Of a DNA stretch of 17,981 bases, positions 13,189-17,981 are shown in pieces. The stretch is from JBNKEI01 sp050288705 (GTDB taxonomy: Bacteria > Myxococcota > Myxococcia > Myxococcales > UBA5297). How positions within the stretch are numbered: the first letter of the stretch is position 1; each line of letters opens with the position of its first letter. Under the pieces are notes generated by a model, which was not told where the DNA came from, made no database searches, and saw only the letters and a program-made list of their open reading frames with translations. The stretch lies in NCBI GenBank assembly GCA_050288705.1, contig JBNKEI010000109.1:1-17981 (forward strand), read 5' to 3'. Position numbers and translations under genes: made by a program.

Positions 13189-14736
13189 CTAGCGTAGAGC
13201 AGCAGACGTTCTGCCACAAATACTATCCTCCAATAGAGCAATCACCGGCCTGTTCCGTGCCGGGTCCTTCGCAGCCATTGCATAGTGCAGAGGGGTAAAT
13301 CGGTTGTCGTCCGTCGCATGGACGTTTGCCCCAGCCTTCAGCAGCAGGAGGACCGGACGAACATCTCCCTGAGCTCTGTCCACCGCTAGGTGGAGCGCGC
13401 TCACGCCTCTTTTGTTCTGATGATTCACATCCGCCCCCGTCCGGAGCAGATGATCCACAATCGCTCTGCACGACTCGAAAGACAGTTCTTTCGGATTGCG
13501 GAAAACATAGATCAAGGCGGTTTCCCCATCCTTATCCTGACGGCTCACATCGGCCCCAAGGTCGGTCAGTGTTTTCAGCACATCAGGATGACCATTAAGC
13601 GCCGCCGTCATCAGGGGCGTCCGCCCGTCGAGAGCGGGGCGATCCAAATCTACGCCCGCCGTCAGCAGTGTCCGAACCACATCCAGGCGTCCTGCTTTGG
13701 CCGCAATATGCATCGGCGTGAAACCACGATGCTCTGGATCGCCGTCATTCAGGGAATAGCCCGCTCCATGCATTGCCTGAATCATGGTGGGCCGCCCGTA
13801 ATGGATAATCTCATCCCGAATAGAGCGAGGGCGGACATGTTCGCTCAACCTTTTATAACGCTTGACCGTCAGTTGATTTTTCTGCAAACAATCCCACCAG
13901 CGATTCCGAAAATTTCCTGACAGATTATCTCCCCACCAGTCCAGCAGATAGCTCAGCATTTCACCGTCACATCGGTTGGCTGCCCAATCGAGCGCTGTTT
14001 TTCCTTCTTCCCCATTTAAATCCACTTTTAACCGTTGACTTGCTAATGCCTGCAGAACCGGCAGCCTGCCCTGAATGACGGCGGCCAAAAACGGCGTGCG
14101 GCCCCGGCGATCTTTCACATCCAGTCGAATGCCCGGCTGATGGATTAACCACTTGAAAGCGCGCGGGTGGTTTTTATCCAGCGCTTCCAGCAGAAAAGGG
14201 GTCCCGTTCGATGTTTTTCCGTTCACATCTGCGCCTAAATGGCGGACTAACAAATCCACCTCCTCCGCGGAGGCCTGCGGATCGGACAGATACCGGCGCA
14301 TGGCGGGCTCAAACAAATTGCCCCTGTGTCGGAATAATGCCCGAAACGCCTCGGAGCGATGCTCCTTTTCCAGGACAGCCTTTTGAGCCTCTTTAATCCA
14401 AGGTGGCACGGGAAGAGTTCCACCTTGCCGCTCGGGGGAATTCGTGAAGTCAGCCATGTTTTCCCGCACGAGCGATAAAGCGGGAGAAGACGGGCTGGAA
14501 GACGTCGTAGAACAGAAAGAATCCGGCGAAGTCCGGCCGGAAAAAATCGAGAATAATGAATGCGTGCCCGAATCGCGGCCATTCCTGGGCTGGCGATACG
14601 GTGGCGCACCATGACATACCGCCCGAGTTGAGCTGAACGATCCTTCTTCATCAGGGAGGGCCGATTTTTCGTTCAGCCCATGCTTTTTCCTTTTTGAAAA
14701 CATCAAAAAAAAAGAACCCATTGGCTTATTCAGCAT
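13189..14736 (-). CDS. Ankyrin-repeat protein, effector-like
   Basis: 515 residues from ATG 14736 with no strong ribosome binding site (GGG 12 bases upstream); translation may depend on the gene upstream, 54 bases away. Residues 1-110 are Ser/Pro-rich and disordered. Two blocks of ankyrin repeats follow. About three lie at 176-270 (NGTPFLLEALDKNHPRAFKWL; RGRTPFLAAVIQGRLPVLQAL; GKTALDWAANRCDGEMLSYL). About five lie at 337-505, including GFTPMHIAAKAGRLDVVRTLL, GRTPLMTAALNGHPDVLKTL and RFTPLHYAMAAKDPARNRPV. The ~65-residue insert between (270-336) is rich in Trp and Arg. Ankyrin arrays mediate protein-protein binding. With no signal peptide or TM, such proteins in host-associated bacteria are often secreted effectors; that is inference. 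A G+C near 58-60% (sample line) against 40-45% outside the IS-bracketed segment suggests acquisition. Confidence 0.88.
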   Translation of the reverse strand: MLNKPMGSFFLMFSKRKKHGLNEKSALPDEEGSFSSTRAVCHGAPPYRQPRNGRDSGTHSLFSIFSGRTSPDSFCSTTSSSPSSPALSLVRENMADFTNSPERQGGTLPVPPWIKEAQKAVLEKEHRSEAFRALFRHRGNLFEPAMRRYLSDPQASAEEVDLLVRHLGADVNGKTSNGTPFLLEALDKNHPRAFKWLIHQPGIRLDVKDRRGRTPFLAAVIQGRLPVLQALASQRLKVDLNGEEGKTALDWAANRCDGEMLSYLLDWWGDNLSGNFRNRWWDCLQKNQLTVKRYKRLSEHVRPRSIRDEIIHYGRPTMIQAMHGAGYSLNDGDPEHRGFTPMHIAAKAGRLDVVRTLLTAGVDLDRPALDGRTPLMTAALNGHPDVLKTLTDLGADVSRQDKDGETALIYVFRNPKELSFESCRAIVDHLLRTGADVNHQNKRGVSALHLAVDRAQGDVRPVLLLLKAGANVHATDDNRFTPLHYAMAAKDPARNRPVIALLEDSICGRTSAALR

Positions 14737-14790
14737 ATCATGTTACCCATTTTTCCGGTTCATCATTGACCGAGCTTGGGAGGGGAAGCG

Positions 14791-17304
14791 CTACCGGCCT
14801 TCCAAGCTGGAATCGCTCACGGTGGCGATCGAGGCGATGTCTTCCTCGGTTGTCATTTGCTTCTGCAAGGCTTGCCGGTCTTTCTGAAAATTCGAGGCAG
14901 GATTATCCTTCAATTGTGTATCGGTTTTCTTGGGATGCCTGCCCGACCAGCGTTTAACCTGCGGAGAACTGTGGCGATCAAAGTTCGGTTGGGAGTCGAT
15001 ACGAACAGAGTCCCTTTTGGCCTGTCCCGCCCTGCTTTTAGCATCGTCGATTTCCTGTTGCGTAATGGCGGGATACGTTTTGGTCGTTGCTTTCAAACGG
15101 CCTTGCTGTTTATCCCATTGATATTGCACCAGCGTAGCCGGATCATCCGTCGTAGCCGGCTTTTCAGTTCGCCGAAATCGGTTGAACAGGTTCCATCGGG
15201 GCTTTTTGTCAGCCCTCGGCGCTATGTCCGGCTCCTTCCGAATTTCCTGAAAGAGCATTGTATTTTTGTCAATCACCGGGGCAATATCCTGGATGGATCT
15301 TCCTTGGTCTCGTTCCTCCCGGATATTCCGGAAAAGTGCTTGGGCCTGCTTAAGCGATGGTGAGGCATTATCACTAGGTACATAGTTGACACGTTCCGGC
15401 ACACTGGTTTCAATTGGCGATTCCGAGCCGACGATCGACGGTATGGACGATCGGTTACGGATGGCGTTGTCCCGTTTGGCAGGCGTGATGGAAGATTTGT
15501 GAGCACCCGCCATCTCTAAAAGAGTGATTGGTGCTTTGCCCTCCTCCTTTCGAGGGCCTTCGTTGATCAGTCTGATCAACGCGTCGTGCTTCAATGGCCT
15601 GGATGACTTTAATCCAGGAAGCGCCTGTTCCTCGCTCGGATCGGAAAATTTTTCATTTAAGGGAATGGAGAAACGCTCGCTTTCTCTGCTCTTCTCCGCT
15701 GAAGCGGAAAGCGGCTGCCATCCCGTTGGAACGGGATACAGATCCGTTTCCTCTATCGCTCCGGAACGCTGGCGCGCGTTGCTGCTTTCCGGAGTATCCA
15801 CTAGCGATTGAGGCTGCGCCTTTCGCTGCAATTGATCTTCCGATTCCAGTTTTCCCTGCGGACTCTCGTGCGGCTTCGGTTGGGCAGGCTCCGCCAACGA
15901 CGTCGCCATCATTCTGCGCAAGGCCCTGGCCGTCACCTGGATCCTGGCTTCATTCGTTTCCGCATCTTTCTTGGCTTGCTTCGTTTCAAAATAGCGAGCA
16001 CGCGCATCTGTAACATTAGAAGTATCCTGAATCTCAGAACTTTCCGCTCTGGCGGATGCGTTGTTCATCCGTTGCTTGGCAATGCAGTGTTCGGCCTCCG
16101 CTTTTTTTGTATTTTGCCGGACCGTATTTTCCATCCTGCTAACAGCGGCTTCCACGGCCTCGTGATCGTCAAAGTTGCCAATGCCAAATACTTCGCAAAA
16201 ATATTTTCTATTTTCGGCGTCAATTTTTTTGATTTTTTCTTCTTCCTGATGTTTTCGAAGATCCTGCTTATACGACTGCCAGAATTTTTGAGGATCTATT
16301 TGAGGATCCAATTGACCGGCTTTTTTCGATTCCACACTGGTGTCTTTGCGAGCGCGAAACGCCTGCCGGGCTATACGGGAAATTGTCTTGAAGAGGCCAG
16401 GCCTTTGAGCCTTTAGTTCCGCTTTTAGCGCAGCCTCTTCTTTTTTTGGGTTATCCGCAATCGATTTTAAAGCAAAATATTCCGGCGGAACTTCGATCGC
16501 ATTTGAAACATCGGAAGATATACCATCGTTTTGTTCTAAAGGAAGATTCTGAATGGAGTAATGTCGAGAATGCAATCCGGCTTCTAGCTGTTTCTCCAGC
16601 TTGTGTTCAAGTCTTGCCGCAAACAGTTTTCCCGGAAAAAAGGCATTTGGCTTGTACCTAGAGTTGGCATGTCGGAGACCCCACCACCGTCTGAAGTCAG
16701 CCTCTGAATCTTCCGGAAGCATATTGTAGGCGTTCCAAATTTCTTTTTTGTCCAGTATTGCCTGGCTTTTTTTTTGCAGAGGAACTGCAAGCCATTCCTC
16801 CAGTATGGCTTTTCGTTCAGTCTCTTTTTCCGCCTTACGCGCCGCCTCCTGTGCCGAACGAACCGACTCCTCCTGTAATCGTGGTTTGGCTTCCGTTTGC
16901 TCTGGTGTTTCCTTCCGGGGAGAAGCATGCACTGGATCCTTTTCGGATTCATGCGTAATCGGGCCGGCAGGCGCGCGAAACGCTTCCGGAATTTCCGGTA
17001 ATTCTTCATCCAGCGGTCTTTTTTCCAACCATCTTTCTAGTTGGGCCTGCGTTTTATCCGAAGACTCGCTGGAAGCCTGTTTAGCTTCCCCGGTGGTTAC
17101 GGTAGCCGATTCGAAGCTGTCATGTTGTTTTTTCGGTCCGGTTTCCGCCGCTGCCGTCTTGGAATCCAGCTGGTGAATCAGCGGTTCTTTTTCATGCAGG
17201 GCCAACTCCAATCGGTCCGATTGAACCCGCCGAACAGGCCTGTGACTGAGATGTTGAGGCGCGTGAACAAGTGAACGGCGCGAACCAGGCGAGCGGAAGG
17301 TCAT
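14791..17304 (-). CDS. Large charged coiled-coil protein, effector-like
   Basis: 837 residues from ATG 17304, which has GGAG six bases upstream; ATG 17316 has none. Not recognised. There is no signal peptide or TM. It is dominated by charged residues, Gln, Ala and Ser, with long helical or coiled-coil stretches at about 140-190, 290-325, 345-370 and 395-470, separated by Pro/Ser-rich disordered linkers. A more globular patch around 185-245 contains IWNAYNMLPEDSEADFRRWW. Short internal duplications occur: LERWLEKRPL (about 89) and LEEWLAVPL (about 168); LFRNIREE (about 657) and LFQEIRKE (about 684), each followed by an IAP...DK segment. A basic patch WNLFNRFRRTEK lies near 705. It precedes the ankyrin gene by 54 bases, and the pair probably forms one transcript. 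Size, composition and setting resemble translocated effectors or scaffold proteins, but no function is claimed. Confidence 0.82.
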   Translation of the reverse strand: MTFRSPGSRRSLVHAPQHLSHRPVRRVQSDRLELALHEKEPLIHQLDSKTAAAETGPKKQHDSFESATVTTGEAKQASSESSDKTQAQLERWLEKRPLDEELPEIPEAFRAPAGPITHESEKDPVHASPRKETPEQTEAKPRLQEESVRSAQEAARKAEKETERKAILEEWLAVPLQKKSQAILDKKEIWNAYNMLPEDSEADFRRWWGLRHANSRYKPNAFFPGKLFAARLEHKLEKQLEAGLHSRHYSIQNLPLEQNDGISSDVSNAIEVPPEYFALKSIADNPKKEEAALKAELKAQRPGLFKTISRIARQAFRARKDTSVESKKAGQLDPQIDPQKFWQSYKQDLRKHQEEEKIKKIDAENRKYFCEVFGIGNFDDHEAVEAAVSRMENTVRQNTKKAEAEHCIAKQRMNNASARAESSEIQDTSNVTDARARYFETKQAKKDAETNEARIQVTARALRRMMATSLAEPAQPKPHESPQGKLESEDQLQRKAQPQSLVDTPESSNARQRSGAIEETDLYPVPTGWQPLSASAEKSRESERFSIPLNEKFSDPSEEQALPGLKSSRPLKHDALIRLINEGPRKEEGKAPITLLEMAGAHKSSITPAKRDNAIRNRSSIPSIVGSESPIETSVPERVNYVPSDNASPSLKQAQALFRNIREERDQGRSIQDIAPVIDKNTMLFQEIRKEPDIAPRADKKPRWNLFNRFRRTEKPATTDDPATLVQYQWDKQQGRLKATTKTYPAITQQEIDDAKSRAGQAKRDSVRIDSQPNFDRHSSPQVKRWSGRHPKKTDTQLKDNPASNFQKDRQALQKQMTTEEDIASIATVSDSSLEGR

Positions 17305-17316
17305 CGTTAGCTCCAT

Positions 17317-17686
17317 TATTTGTTGCCGCTTTATTGTTTACGGCCGATAAAATTTTTTGTTGCTACAAATTTTGCAGAACAGCCTCATTTGTGGCATGAA
17401 AACAAGCACTAAGAGCTCTGATGGGGAGTTTTGGGCTCGACCTTGAGCATCGCCAATCAACAATCACCACACCTTCAACGATTGTTTTCCAGTCATGCCA
17501 GCTAAAGCGCCACGCCAACGACATCTTGATTGGGCATCTTTGGGGACCGCCGCGTTCAAAATCCCGCGTGCCTACTTAAACCTGTCTTTTTTAACTTTTT
17601 AACAAGAGAGCAGGGCGCTCTGACCTTACAACAAACCAAAACCCGCAATTCGGTTAACAATCTTCTTTCCCTAAGCCAACCGTTAC
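17317..17686. other. Intergenic region upstream of the effector-like pair, no gene seen
   Basis: About 370 bases without a supported gene. The A+T-rich part nearest the coding region (17317-17370) should hold the leftward promoter for the two-gene unit, but no clear -35/-10 pair stands out. A weak stem AGAGC-AGGGC-GCTCT lies near 17608-17622. The rest may be flanking sequence carried in with the IS. Confidence 0.4.
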
Positions 17687-17981
17687 GGTTCTGTCGTATT
17701 AACTAATATGGGGTACAGATTATCTGCAGAATGGCTATTAGTATGCCGTTAAATCACGCTGCGAGAGAGTAAAACTGTTCTACCGCATTTCGGTTTTTGC
17801 TATATTCGGGGCGCAACTGTCCCTTTTTGAACATATGAAACGCTTCAATCCCTGCGATAGTGGATTGAGCTGCATGGAACTTCTTGAAGCCTAATGTTGG
17901 ACGGACTTTCTTTTTGATGAAGCGATGGTCCTGCTCAATGATATTATTCAGATATTTGTTTTGCCTGATTTCTATATTGGT
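17687..17981 (-). mobile_element. IS6-family insertion sequence, cut by the window end
   Basis: The element starts with the inverted repeat GGTTCTGTCGTATTAACTAA at 17687, one base different from the copy at 12497, and continues without interruption to the window edge. Its transposase reads leftward, as does the remnant at 12497-12830, so the two copies are direct repeats flanking 12831-17686. The inverted repeat sequence is typical of the IS6/IS26 group, whose members replicate into a second site and create direct IS repeats around captured DNA. Confidence 0.88.
17754..17981 (-). CDS. IS6-family DDE transposase, C-terminal part
   Basis: 75 codons plus a stop, in frame from the window edge to TGA at 17754-17756. 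The sequence NKYLNNIIEQDHRFIKKKVR, then PTLGFKKFHAAQSTIAGIEA, then FHMFKKGQL, is the hallmark C-terminus of IS6-family transposases. The Glu in NIIEQDH is the last residue of the DDE triad, and KKK-V-R and G-F-K follow as usual. The rest of the gene lies beyond 17981, so intactness cannot be judged, but no frameshift or stop is visible here, unlike the copy at 12564. Confidence 0.93.
   Translation of the reverse strand, partial: TNIEIRQNKYLNNIIEQDHRFIKKKVRPTLGFKKFHAAQSTIAGIEAFHMFKKGQLRPEYSKNRNAVEQFYSLAA

Larger units (their letters stand above)
12497..17981. other. Possible IS6-type pseudo-compound transposon
   Basis: Two IS6-family copies in the same orientation (12497-12830, deleted; 17687 onward) enclose 4.86 kb. 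This holds two gene scraps next to the left copy and a two-gene minus-strand unit encoding large effector-like proteins. Sample 60-base lines inside the two genes gave 35-36 G+C, against 24-27 in lines from the HU and radical SAM genes. Direct IS repeats with compositionally foreign cargo are what IS6-family transposition and IS-IS recombination leave behind. Movement of the unit is inferred, not shown. Confidence 0.5.

Noticed and set aside
13326..13920. Plus-strand open frames up to 176 codons opposite the ankyrin gene
   Set aside because: The minus strand shows a clear ankyrin array; the plus frames are antisense to G+C-rich coding sequence and have no start signals.
14776..16416. Plus-strand open frames of 195 and 202 codons opposite the 837-residue gene
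   Set aside because: They are antisense frames in a long G+C-rich ORF, with skewed hydrophobic/Arg composition and no ribosome binding sites.
1..17981. CRISPR arrays, tRNA or rRNA genes
   Set aside because: No regularly spaced direct repeats, no TTCGAATC-type tRNA arms and no rRNA-like stretches were seen on either strand.

Overview
The window reads as a bacterial accessory region, about 40-45% G+C over most of its length (hand count of sample lines), with a 4.9-kb insert of roughly 58-60% G+C near the right end. Papain-like and ankyrin-repeat proteins that look like effectors, together with IS6-family sequences, fit a Gram-negative, possibly host-associated proteobacterium. Nothing here fixes the genus: RecA is clearly bacterial but divergent, no rRNA or tRNA was seen, and recA has no recX or alaS beside it.

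Left third (1-5486): a two-TM membrane protein (350-1243) faces a compact four-gene minus-strand operon (4010 down to 1286). The operon encodes a 92-residue unknown protein, a six-TM sensor histidine kinase, a protein with the fold signatures of trans-isoprenyl diphosphate synthases (first Asp motif DDIED kept, second degenerate), and a receiver-only response regulator. A prenyl-synthase-like protein with a multi-TM kinase and a response regulator recalls the parts of the Gram-positive ComQXPA pheromone system, and this is the most interesting candidate system in the window. A B12-binding radical SAM enzyme is transcribed divergently, and a bidirectional terminator-like hairpin sits in the shared leader.

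Middle (5487-10230): a recA-type gene followed by an intrinsic terminator; a membrane-anchored unknown protein; a secreted Cys-containing protein; about 500 bp with no clear gene except a 7-codon ORF with a strong ribosome binding site; then a coupled pair, a 3-TM membrane protein behind a papain/C39-like cysteine peptidase.

Right-middle (10475-12463): wreckage of a P4/D5-type phage or plasmid primase-helicase, a Cro/CI-type regulator, an HU-family protein and an AT-hook protein ending in a strong hairpin terminator. This looks like an eroded mobile element.

Right end (12497-17981): an internally deleted IS6-family element with both inverted repeats, a chimeric scrap (an unknown truncated gene joined to a possible HipA C-terminus), a two-gene minus-strand unit (837-residue charged, coiled-coil protein, then a 515-residue ankyrin protein), and a second IS6-family copy in the same orientation that runs off the window. 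The two like-oriented copies bracket the G+C-rich pair, as expected for an IS6-type pseudo-compound transposon.
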